A stretch of 5,904 bases of DNA from an uncultured Eubacteriales bacterium (GCA_934476025.1 CAKSNI010000076.1:1-5904), one strand, 5' to 3'. Positions 1 through 5,048 are shown, counted from the first letter of the stretch. Program-made: numbers and translations. The notes: generated by a model not told the origin, from the sequence alone.

Positions 1-696
1 GTTGAAGCCGGTGTAGGTGTAGGCCGTGGCCTGCACCCGAACTACATCGGAATATGATACGGGGAGCCCGTTTTCATCCAGCTGGATGGGGGTGTCGGGA
101 ATCAGGGTGGAAATGGTAGTTCCATCGTCGGCAACCGATACCGATACCGTAGCCGCGGCCGGAGCGGCCGGGGCGGCCGGGGCAGAAACTTCGGCGGTGG
201 AATCTTCTGCCACTTCGGGTTCCGGTTCGGGTTCTACAAAAGGAACAATATCCAGATAGGCTTCGGCAGTCAGGATGTCATCCGGGGAGAAATTGGTGAT
301 ATCTTTTTCCCCGACTTCGATCCCGGCCCGGTCCAGCAATTCCCGAACCGTGGTGCGGGAGGTGCTGAAAACCCGGGTTTCGCTGCCGCGGGTGACGGTG
401 ACGCGGAAAATTTCCGAAACTTCCAGATTCAACCGGTTTCCACTGGCGTCACTGGAAAGCAGCTGATAGTTTTCACTGAATCCGGCGGAGGAAAGAATCC
501 GCCCGATATCGGATTTCATGGTATAAAAGCGAACTGTGCTGTTGCCGTCAAAAATCGAAACCACATGAACCGCCACTGCCAGGTAAACGCTCAGACCAAC
601 CATCAAAACGGCCATGAGAACCAACCCGACCTTCCGGGAGTGGAAGCGAACATATTCCAGCAAACGCAGACGAATCGCTCTGATTTTTTTCAACAT
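1..696 (-). CDS. DUF348 / 3D-domain cell-wall protein, 5' part (cut by left edge)
   Basis: The first 232 residues of a longer protein are visible; the frame runs off the left edge without a stop. ATG at 696-694 is preceded by an AAGGAG ribosome site (704-709). A basic N-terminus (residues 1-23, rich in Lys/Arg) leads into one hydrophobic segment (about 24-48), so this looks like a type II membrane anchor. Residues 43-90 and 96-150 resemble two DUF348 repeats; the second is the clearer one (VTVTRGSETRVF, then TTVRELLDRAGIEVGE). A Glu-Pro and Ala-Pro-rich linker follows (152-182), and after a conserved-looking stretch the frame enters VRVQATAYTYTG (from 220), the usual opening of a 3D domain. 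YabE/YocH-type 3D proteins are peptidoglycan-active, probably lytic-transglycosylase-like enzymes; that role is inferred by family. No G5 domain lies between DUF348 and 3D, unlike YabE. The catalytic aspartates lie outside the window, so activity cannot be judged. Confidence 0.88.
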   Translation of the reverse strand, partial: MLKKIRAIRLRLLEYVRFHSRKVGLVLMAVLMVGLSVYLAVAVHVVSIFDGNSTVRFYTMKSDIGRILSSAGFSENYQLLSSDASGNRLNLEVSEIFRVTVTRGSETRVFSTSRTTVRELLDRAGIEVGEKDITNFSPDDILTAEAYLDIVPFVEPEPEPEVAEDSTAEVSAPAAPAAPAAATVSVSVADDGTTISTLIPDTPIQLDENGLPVSYSDVVRVQATAYTYTGFN

Positions 697-779
697 TGAA
701 TGACTCCTTCTTGTAAGACGGAAGTACGAATTTGCCAAGGCAAAAACGGTCTTCTTCGCCAAAAATGGAATACCCTTGC

Positions 780-807
780 ATTATAGCGTCAAATTGCGAA
801 ATGTCAA
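780..807 (-). promoter_or_regulatory. Consensus sigma-A promoter of the 3D-domain gene
   Basis: On the minus strand TTGACA (807-802) and TATAAT (785-780) are separated by 16 bp, so both hexamers match consensus exactly. Transcription would start near 773, giving a 5' leader of about 75 nt before the ATG at 696. The leader contains a short palindrome, TTTGCCAAGGCAAA (731-744), of unknown meaning. Confidence 0.85.
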
Positions 808-844
808 ATAAAAAGAAATGGCGTTTTTTGGATAATATGCACAA

Positions 845-871
845 ATTACAAAATCGTTTCAAAAAGTTACA
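845..871 (-). promoter_or_regulatory. Possible OmpR-family regulator half-sites (weak)
   Basis: Upstream of the -35 of the 3D-domain gene the minus strand carries TGTAAC (871-866), TGAAAC (861-856) and TGTAAT (850-845). They start 10 and 11 bp apart and lie at roughly -98 to -72 relative to the predicted transcription start. The half-site resembles the WalR motif TGTWAH, but the middle element has one mismatch and the first interval is 10 rather than 11 bp. I list it because a cleaner version occurs upstream of the secreted-protein gene in this window. Confidence 0.25.
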
Positions 872-1151
872 ACCGTGTAATAATTGAAATAAGTTCCAGA
901 ATTGCCATTTTTTACCATTTGAGTTGTGCAATCCGACAATTTTGCAAAGTCGCCTTTTTAGGGGAAAAAAGGGGGGAATTTCGCCTTTCTTACATATATA
1001 TAATAGAAGGGGAAATTTCGGTGGTGGCTGTCCGGGACTGGTAACAGTATATCCGGGTTGCCCGAAAAATATTCCGTTTGAGGGGGTGAACGCCCTTGGA
1101 AGCGGACGGCGGGAAGGAACGCTTTTTTGAAGCCGGGCCGGCCGAAAATCG
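872..1151. other. Gene-free stretch with AT-rich and structured parts
   Basis: No convincing gene is visible here on either strand. Open frames that cross it have no ribosome site, and they run through a promoter or a terminator. It contains a purine run (960-978, aggggaaaaaagggggg and flanks), an inverted repeat around a TATAAT (977-1017), and short stems on the plus strand: CGGG-TTG-CCCG (near 1055-1065) and a longer imperfect stem at 1074-1106 (CCGTTT...AAGCGG outside, AGGG...CCCT inside). A TTTTTT run sits at 1123-1128. This could be an untranslated RNA read on the plus strand, but no -35 is visible and I recognise no RNA family. I checked by eye for SRP, 6S, RNase P, tmRNA and common riboswitch cores. 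Confidence 0.4.
977..1017. repeat. Imperfect inverted repeat around an AT core
   Basis: The left arm AATTTCGCCTTTCT (977-990) and right arm AGAAGGGGAAATT (1005-1017) are complementary apart from one mismatch and one extra T. They enclose a 14-bp AT-rich core with TATATA steps and a TATAAT (999-1004). It could be an operator, a cruciform-prone element or a relic. No matching -35 is seen on either strand. Confidence 0.45.
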
Positions 1152-1185
1152 AAAGCCACCCGGGCAAAGACGCCCGGGTGGCTTT
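1152..1185 (-). terminator. Strong hairpin terminator, probably ending the HD-gene transcript
   Basis: Perfect 14-bp stem: AAAGCCACCCGGGC (1152-1165) and its complement (1172-1185) with a 6-nt loop. Read on the minus strand it is followed by TTTCGATTTT, so it fits the end of the HD-domain transcript about 140 nt after its stop. On the plus strand only three T's follow the GC part, so activity there is less likely. Confidence 0.75.
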
Positions 1186-1270
1186 GAAGTGATTCATGGG
1201 TTCGGCGGGGGCCCGCAATCGTTTCGTTTCTTGCTTCGGGGAATGGCTTCCGGTTTCGATCAATCATTCC

Positions 1271-1316
1271 CGGATTGGCACCGGGCCCTGCTGGGCGGAA
1301 TGGCGCCGGGCCCTGC
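1271..1316. repeat. Two 21-bp near-identical direct repeats, 25-bp period
   Basis: The units at 1271-1291 and 1296-1316 differ at 2 of 21 positions (shared core CCGGGCCCTGC). They lie in the 3' untranslated part of the HD-domain transcript. Each contains a GGGCCC palindrome, and the second forms a small hairpin, GCCGGG-ccctg-CCCGGC (1305-1321), just past the HD-gene stop. A weaker echo, GGAATGGCTTCCGG, lies at about 1239-1252. No T-run follows, so this is not a typical terminator. Confidence 0.6.
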
Positions 1317-1327
1317 CCGGCCGGGGA

Positions 1328-1888
1328 TTACCTGGGGGCTAAACCGAGTTCTTCCGCATGCTGCTTCATGCCTTCGATGCATAGGGCGGCTACATCGCGA
1401 ACCTCCATGCCCAACATTTCGCAGCCGCCGCGGATGAGATCCCGGTTGCATTTGGCGGCAAATTTCTTGTCTTTGAATTTCTTCATAAAGCTGGAAACCT
1501 CCAGATCGGTAATGCCGTTCGGACGCATTCTGGCACAGGCCATAATGATCCCGGTGAGTTCGTCCACGGTGTACAGGGACTTTTCCATATCGGTTTCGGG
1601 TTTTACATCGGTGCAAATGCCATACCCGTGGGCCAAAATGGCACGGATGTCCTCCTCGCTGACGCCGGCCTGCTCCAGCGGTTCCCGGGTGTGGGCCAAA
1701 TGTTCCTCGGGGAATTGCTCATAGTCATAATCGTGCAGATAGCCGACGGCTTCCCAGTGTTCCCGGTCAGCGTGAAAATGATCGGCCATAGCGCCCATAG
1801 CGGCACTGACGGCGATGGCGTGGGCAATCAGATGGGGTTCATGCACGGTTTGTGCATTGAGTTTTTTGGCTTTGGATAAAGTCAGCAT
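1328..1888 (-). CDS. Predicted HD-domain phosphohydrolase (HDIG-like)
   Basis: 186-residue cytoplasmic protein of the HD metal-dependent phosphohydrolase superfamily. Visible metal-site pattern: His23 (AHAIAV), His52-Asp53 (LHDYDYE), His87 (AILAHG) and Asp109 (VDELTG). This order and the DELTG.I...RP core match small clostridial HD/HDIG proteins of about 180-190 residues; their substrate is unknown, and nucleotide or phosphoester hydrolysis is only a family expectation. The basic middle (FMKKFKDKKFA, 134-144) and an acidic/hydrophobic C-terminus follow family habit. Start: ATG at 1888 has GAAAGGA (1897-1903) 8 nt upstream; an in-frame ATG at 1897 overlaps that site, and the longer frame back to 2020 would begin upstream of the promoter at 1941-1969. 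It appears to be monocistronic, with a terminator at 1152-1185. Confidence 0.88.
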   Translation of the reverse strand: MLTLSKAKKLNAQTVHEPHLIAHAIAVSAAMGAMADHFHADREHWEAVGYLHDYDYEQFPEEHLAHTREPLEQAGVSEEDIRAILAHGYGICTDVKPETDMEKSLYTVDELTGIIMACARMRPNGITDLEVSSFMKKFKDKKFAAKCNRDLIRGGCEMLGMEVRDVAALCIEGMKQHAEELGLAPR

Positions 1889-1940
1889 GAATAACATCCT
1901 TTCTTTCGGCCGACCGTCGGACAGCCGTCTTTTTGAGATT

Positions 1941-1969
1941 ATCATAGCAAATTTCGCGTTATTCGGCAA
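1941..1969 (-). promoter_or_regulatory. Promoter of the HD-domain gene (extended -10)
   Basis: Minus strand TTGCCG (1969-1964), 17-bp spacer, then TGC-TATGAT with the -10 at 1946-1941. The TGn extension compensates for the imperfect -35. The predicted start is near 1934, a leader of about 46 nt. A short GC palindrome, CCGACGGTCGG, lies in the leader (about 1910-1920). Confidence 0.7.
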
Positions 1970-1994
1970 GAGAAAAAGAAGGCGGAAAAGAAAT

Positions 1995-2026
1995 ACACGG
2001 ATGAAACCCTTGGGTTTCATCCGTGT
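1995..2026 (-). terminator. Hairpin terminator of the secreted-protein gene
   Basis: Perfect 15-bp stem, ACACGGATGAAACCC (1995-2009) with its complement (2012-2026), and a tight loop. On the minus strand it begins 15 nt after the stop at 2042 and is followed by ATTTCTTTTCC, a U-rich tail. It separates the secreted-protein gene from the HD-gene promoter just downstream. Confidence 0.8.
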
Positions 2027-2041
2027 GGAAAAGCAGTTGGT

Positions 2042-2635
2042 TCAGGCGGCCAGAGCCCCGTCGGCGGAAAGCCCGGCTTCCAGGATTTCGCTGGAAAGCA
2101 GGTAGTAGCCGAAAATGCTGTCGGCGGTTTCCTTAAATACACTGATGCCGTCGTAGGTTTTGATGCCGGCGTCGTGGGTGTCGGCTTCAATGTGGGAATA
2201 AACCGTCAGGGTGCCGTCCTCGTTTTCGCTGACGGAGGTGATTTGATGACGGTAAATCGTGTAGCCGCGGGGAGCCAGCGGATATTCTCCGTCGGGGGTC
2301 AGGGGAGTTTTGCCCTCATCGGCATAAACCGAGGCATCCACTCCATACATATTATAAACAAAGGAAATCAGATTGCGGCTTTCCACCGTTTTGTCCTCCC
2401 GACGGATGGCGAGGGAAACGGCGGCATTTTCCAACATGGCGCTGATGCTGTCAAAATCGGAACCGTAAACGAAGTTGGTGTTGAGCATGGTTTCGAGGCG
2501 GGTGTTGCGAACGGTGATCGGATCGGCCGGGAGATCCTGCGGCTGCGAAGCCGTGGGGGTTCCGTAGGCCGGGAGAGAAAAAAGACTGCTGATCAAAAGA
2601 GCCAGAATTAAAAGTGAAGCAAACAATTTTTTCAT
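2042..2635 (-). CDS. Secreted protein of unknown family
   Basis: 197 residues. A classic Sec signal peptide is visible: MKK, then a hydrophobic core (about 4-21) and a likely cleavage near PAYG-TP (25/26). There is no lipobox Cys, and no cysteine anywhere in the protein. The mature part starts with a Pro/Gln-rich stretch (26-39), then a probably helical region (45-98), a Pro/Gly-rich turn region (108-124) and a beta-looking C-terminal part (ITSVSENEDGTLTVYSHIE, 132-150, onward). That pattern is faintly NTF2/cystatin-like, but I do not recognise a family and assign no function. Start: ATG at 2635 with AAAGGA (2645-2650) 9 nt upstream; the ATG at 2644 directly abuts that site and is unlikely. 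It stands alone between its own promoter and terminator. Its regulator-like upstream repeats suggest conditional expression, perhaps under envelope stress or phosphate control. Confidence 0.8.
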   Translation of the reverse strand: MKKLFASLLILALLISSLFSLPAYGTPTASQPQDLPADPITVRNTRLETMLNTNFVYGSDFDSISAMLENAAVSLAIRREDKTVESRNLISFVYNMYGVDASVYADEGKTPLTPDGEYPLAPRGYTIYRHQITSVSENEDGTLTVYSHIEADTHDAGIKTYDGISVFKETADSIFGYYLLSSEILEAGLSADGALAA

Positions 2636-2667
2636 CAGAACCATTCCTTTCCCCGTCTGTTTTCTTT

Positions 2668-2696
2668 ATTATACACACCCCCCGCAATGAATTCCC
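2668..2696 (-). promoter_or_regulatory. Promoter of the secreted-protein gene: good -10, poor -35
   Basis: Minus strand TATAAT at 2673-2668. At 17-bp spacing the -35 position (2696-2691) reads GGGAAT, far from TTGACA. A start near 2661 leaves a leader of about 26 nt. A perfect -10 with no usable -35 fits an activator-dependent promoter, and candidate activator sites lie directly upstream (2707-2734). Confidence 0.6.
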
Positions 2697-2706
2697 ACCT
2701 TTTTTG

Positions 2707-2734
2707 ATTACAGTTCGATTACAAATTCGTAACA
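2707..2734 (-). promoter_or_regulatory. Three OmpR/PhoB-family half-sites at exact 11-bp period
   Basis: On the minus strand TGTTAC (2734-2729), TGTAAT (2723-2718) and TGTAAT (2712-2707) each start 11 bp after the last, so they face the same side of the helix. All three fit the WalR half-site TGTWAH with 5-bp spacers; with the flanking C, CTGTAAT also fits a PhoB-type box, so the regulator cannot be named from sequence. The block covers about -73 to -46 of the predicted start and ends 10 bp before the missing -35, the usual place for a response regulator that replaces -35 contacts. It lies in the shared intergenic region with the EF-G paralogue but much closer to the secreted-protein promoter. 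Confidence 0.55.
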
Positions 2735-2800
2735 GTTGAAAGCACCAGAAAACAAAAAAGCATTCTATACAAAAATCATTTTAAAACAAATTATTTTATA

Positions 2801-2815
2801 GTTGAAACTTACAAC
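2801..2815. promoter_or_regulatory. Possible operator dyad over the -35 of the EF-G paralogue
   Basis: GTTGAAACTTACAAC is a 15-bp imperfect palindrome (one mismatched pair, central C) that overlaps the -35 TTGAAA. A repressor bound here would block the promoter. No repressor gene is visible, and short AT-rich dyads arise by chance. Confidence 0.25.
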
Positions 2816-2830
2816 AAAATGTGCTATACT
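2802..2830 (+). promoter_or_regulatory. Promoter of the EF-G paralogue (extended -10)
   Basis: TTGAAA (2802-2807), 17-bp spacer ending in TGC, then TATACT (2825-2830). Transcription would start near 2837. The ATG at 2819 in the EF-G frame lies upstream of the -10, so it cannot be the start codon. Confidence 0.75.
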
Positions 2831-2839
2831 GGAAAAAAG

Positions 2840-2875
2840 CCGGGGATGCTTCCGCTGCCACCCCGGAGGAAAAGC
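2840..2875 (+). promoter_or_regulatory. Structured mRNA leader with two competing hairpins at a Shine-Dalgarno
   Basis: CCGGGG (2840-2845) can pair with CCCCGG (2861-2866). GCTTCC (2848-2853) can instead pair with GG..AAGC inside 2868-2875, with a 2-nt bulge. The two helices interlock, so they exclude each other or form a pseudoknot. Both involve bases of the strong ribosome site GGAGG (2865-2869). This could gate translation of the short leader frame at 2880 and, through it, the EF-G paralogue. The pairing is read by eye; no energies were computed. Confidence 0.35.
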
Positions 2876-2879
2876 GACT

Positions 2880-2906
2880 ATGACAGAAGGGAAGAAATCA
2901 TCATGA
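2880..2906 (+). CDS. Possible 8-codon leader peptide (MTEGKKSS)
   Basis: ATG at 2880 follows a strong GGAGG (2865-2869) with a 10-nt gap. The frame reads eight codons and stops at TGA 2904-2906, overlapping the start of the EF-G paralogue as ATGA (2903-2906), the classic arrangement for translational coupling. The EF-G gene's own weaker site (AAGGGA, 2887-2892) lies inside this frame. So the better ribosome site in the leader serves the tiny frame, not the main gene. It may be a regulatory leader peptide; a chance frame cannot be excluded. Confidence 0.4.
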   Translation: MTEGKKSS

Positions 2907-4945
2907 AATCATTTGCTTCGAAATGCATTCAGAACATTGCTTTGCTGGGCCACGGCGGCTCCGGAAAAACCACGCTGGCCGAAGCAATTTTATATCGCAC
3001 GGGCCAGAATGACCGGATCGGAAAAACCGACGACGGGACTTCCCTCTTTGATTTTGATCCCGAGGAGAAAAAACGCAAAATTTCGGTGGGCGAAAAGATT
3101 TGGCCGTTGATTCTCGGAGAGAAAAAAATCAACCTGATTGATGTGCCGGGGCAGTTTGACTTTGCCGGCAGCGTGACCGAAAGTCTTTGCGCGGCCGACG
3201 GAGCGGTGATCGTGATCTCCGGGAAATCGGGGCTGACGGTTGGGGCCAGAAAGGCCATTGACGAAGTTCGCAGGCAGCAGAAAGCCATGGCTTTCTTTAT
3301 CGGGAAACTCAATTCCACCCACGCCCATTTTTACCGGGTGATTTCGGCGTTGACCGGTCTGCTCGGCGGAGCGGTCTGCCCGGTGGTGGTGCCGCTGATT
3401 GAATCGGAAACCGTGATCGGCTATGCCGACTTAATTCACGGAACCACCTTTTCTTACCAGAACGGCAACCGGAAAGAAACGGCCTTGCCCCTAACGCCGG
3501 ATGCCGAAAAAATGAAGGAATTGCTGGTGGAAGCGGTCGCTTCGACCGATGAAACCCTGATGGAAAAATATTTTGACGGAAAACCGTTTACCGACGCGGA
3601 AATGATTGCGGCGCTGCAAAAAGGAATTGTCGCCGGGGATCTTTGCCCGGTATTCTGCGGAATTCAGGCAACCGGAGAAGCGGTGGAAACCTTTGTCGGG
3701 CTGCTGGCGGATCTGATGCCGACCGCCGACCGGTGCGTGACCCCGGATGAACAGGCAGAGCCCATTGCGGCGGATGCGTCTGCCCCGGCCTCCTTCTTCG
3801 TTTTCAAAACGGTTGCCGACCCCTTTGTGGGAAAACTGTCCTACTTTAAGGTGCTGACCGGGGTCGTGAGAAGCGACAGCCGCCTTATGAACCTGCGCAC
3901 CGGAGAAGAGGTTCGTCTTTCGAAACTTATGGTTCCCAAAGCCGGAAAGCAGGAGGATGTCGGTGAACTGTATGCCGGAGATATCGGCTGCCTTTCCAAA
4001 CTCAGCGATGTGAAAACCGGGGATACCATCGGGGAAGCCGGCACCCGCGCGGCGGCCGTTCCCACCTTCCCGAAACCAACCCTTGCCAAAGCGATTGTAC
4101 CGAAGAAAAAAGGAGAGGAAGAAAAACTGGCTTCCGGCATCGCCCGTCTTTGCGAAGAGGATCCGACTTTGCGGTTCTATATTGATCCGCTGACCAAAGA
4201 GAGTATACTGGTGGCCCTTGGGGAACAGCAGTTTGAACTCACGGTTTCCCGGCTGAAATCGAAGTTCGGGGTGGAAGTCGAACTGAAAAAACCGAAAATT
4301 GCCTATCGGGAAACCATTCGCAAAACGGCGAAGGTGCAGGGAAAGTATAAAAAACAGTCGGGCGGTCACGGTCAGTTCGGGGATGTCTGGATTGAATTTT
4401 CACCGGCCGAAGAGGATACCGATTTGATATTCGAAGAACGGGTGGTCGGCGGTGCCGTGCCGAAAAACTATTTCCCGGCGGTAGAAAAAGGGCTGCGGGA
4501 AAGCGTTTTGCGCGGGGTGTTGGCCGGGTATCCGATGGTGGGAATCCGGGCTACCTTGTATGACGGTTCCTATCATCCGGTGGATTCCTCGGAAATGTCC
4601 TTTAAAACGGCGGCTTCGCTGGCCTTCAAGGAGGGAATTCCGCAGTGCCGGCCGGTTTTGCTGGAACCCTTCGGAAAACTCAAGGCCGTGGTACCGGATG
4701 ACTGCCTCGGCGATGTGATTTCGGATATCAACAAACGGCGCGGCCGGATCATCGGAATGAATCCCGTCGCCGGTAAACAGAATGAAGTGATCGCCGATGT
4801 TCCGATGGCCGAAATGAGTGATTTTTCCACCGCCATGCGTTCCCTGACCGGAGGAACCGCCTCTTTTGAATTGGAAACCGACCATTATGAAGAGGTGCCT
4901 GAAGCGTTGGCCGAAAAAATTATTGCACAGGAAAATGCCGGATAA
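2903..4945 (+). CDS. Elongation factor G paralogue with divergent G-domain motifs
   Basis: 680 residues, close to EF-G length (about 690), with all five domains: G domain 1-290, II about 294-385, III 392-465, IV 468-585, V 586-675. The P-loop GHGGSGKT (16-23) is intact. Domain IV keeps GKYKKQSGGHGQFG (480-493) and GSYHPVDSSEMSFK (555-568), and domain V keeps RRGRIIGM (612-619). The G domain is unusual: switch I has KRKIS (57-61) with Ser for the usual Thr; G3 reads DVPGQ (80-84) with Gln for the catalytic His; G4 reads GKLN (134-137) instead of NKxD. It belongs with the FusA2-type 'EF-G-like' proteins of Clostridia, not the str-operon fusA, since no ribosomal genes or tuf are nearby. It probably acts on the ribosome; its role is unknown. 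Start: ATG 2903 gives the family N-terminus MKSF...NIALLGHGGSGKT. It is transcribed alone from 2802-2830. Confidence 0.93.
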   Translation: MKSFASKCIQNIALLGHGGSGKTTLAEAILYRTGQNDRIGKTDDGTSLFDFDPEEKKRKISVGEKIWPLILGEKKINLIDVPGQFDFAGSVTESLCAADGAVIVISGKSGLTVGARKAIDEVRRQQKAMAFFIGKLNSTHAHFYRVISALTGLLGGAVCPVVVPLIESETVIGYADLIHGTTFSYQNGNRKETALPLTPDAEKMKELLVEAVASTDETLMEKYFDGKPFTDAEMIAALQKGIVAGDLCPVFCGIQATGEAVETFVGLLADLMPTADRCVTPDEQAEPIAADASAPASFFVFKTVADPFVGKLSYFKVLTGVVRSDSRLMNLRTGEEVRLSKLMVPKAGKQEDVGELYAGDIGCLSKLSDVKTGDTIGEAGTRAAAVPTFPKPTLAKAIVPKKKGEEEKLASGIARLCEEDPTLRFYIDPLTKESILVALGEQQFELTVSRLKSKFGVEVELKKPKIAYRETIRKTAKVQGKYKKQSGGHGQFGDVWIEFSPAEEDTDLIFEERVVGGAVPKNYFPAVEKGLRESVLRGVLAGYPMVGIRATLYDGSYHPVDSSEMSFKTAASLAFKEGIPQCRPVLLEPFGKLKAVVPDDCLGDVISDINKRRGRIIGMNPVAGKQNEVIADVPMAEMSDFSTAMRSLTGGTASFELETDHYEEVPEALAEKIIAQENAG

Positions 4946-5006
4946 CCCCAGGGGCATAACTGCCGGGGAAACGAGGGCCAAAAAGAATTGTTTTAATCGA
5001 AAAACC

Positions 5007-5048
5007 AAAGGGCTCCCAAAGCAGCGAATGCTGCTTTGGGAGCCCTTT
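5007..5048. terminator. Bidirectional terminator between convergent genes
   Basis: A perfect 19-bp stem, left arm 5007-5025 and right arm 5030-5048, with loop GAAT. On the minus strand it is followed by GGTTTTTCG after the stem's own TTT (DAHP synthase end); on the plus strand the stem ends in CCCTTT then GTT (EF-G paralogue end). It lies 62 bp past the EF-G stop and about 105 bp past the DAHP synthase stop. Confidence 0.85.

Noticed and set aside
924..1130. A 68-codon plus-strand open frame starting with TTG
   Set aside because: No ribosome site, no recognisable protein, and it crosses the inverted repeat and several stems.
1005..1185. SRP RNA, 6S RNA or a known riboswitch in the gene-free stretch
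   Set aside because: The GGAAGG at about 1112-1117 recalls the SRP tetraloop, but the flanking conserved pairs and asymmetric loop are missing. No riboswitch core I know is present, and no coding gene follows on the plus strand.
548..1267. A 239-codon minus-strand open frame across the intergenic region
   Set aside because: It runs through the terminator at 1152-1185, the promoter at 780-807 and the start of the 3D-domain gene in another frame. It has no ribosome site and no protein-like composition.
1889..2020. Upstream extension of the HD-domain protein to an ATG at 2020
   Set aside because: This ATG lies inside the terminator of the preceding gene and upstream of the HD-gene promoter. 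The added residues do not belong to the family.
2819..2902. Longer N-terminus of the EF-G paralogue (starts at 2819 or 2846)
   Set aside because: 2819 lies upstream of the -10 box; 2846 has no good ribosome site and lies in the leader hairpin. The family N-terminus begins at 2903.
3491..4369. A 292-codon minus-strand open frame opposite the EF-G paralogue
   Set aside because: It is a shadow of a strongly coding region in mid-G+C DNA; no ribosome site and no family resemblance.
2903..4945. Tetracycline-resistance ribosomal protection protein (Tet(M) type)
   Set aside because: The N-terminus and the domain IV/V motifs (GSYHPVDSSEMSFK, RRGRIIGM) follow EF-G and EF-G-like proteins, not Tet(M)/Tet(O). 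The leader only resembles tet(M) control in concept.
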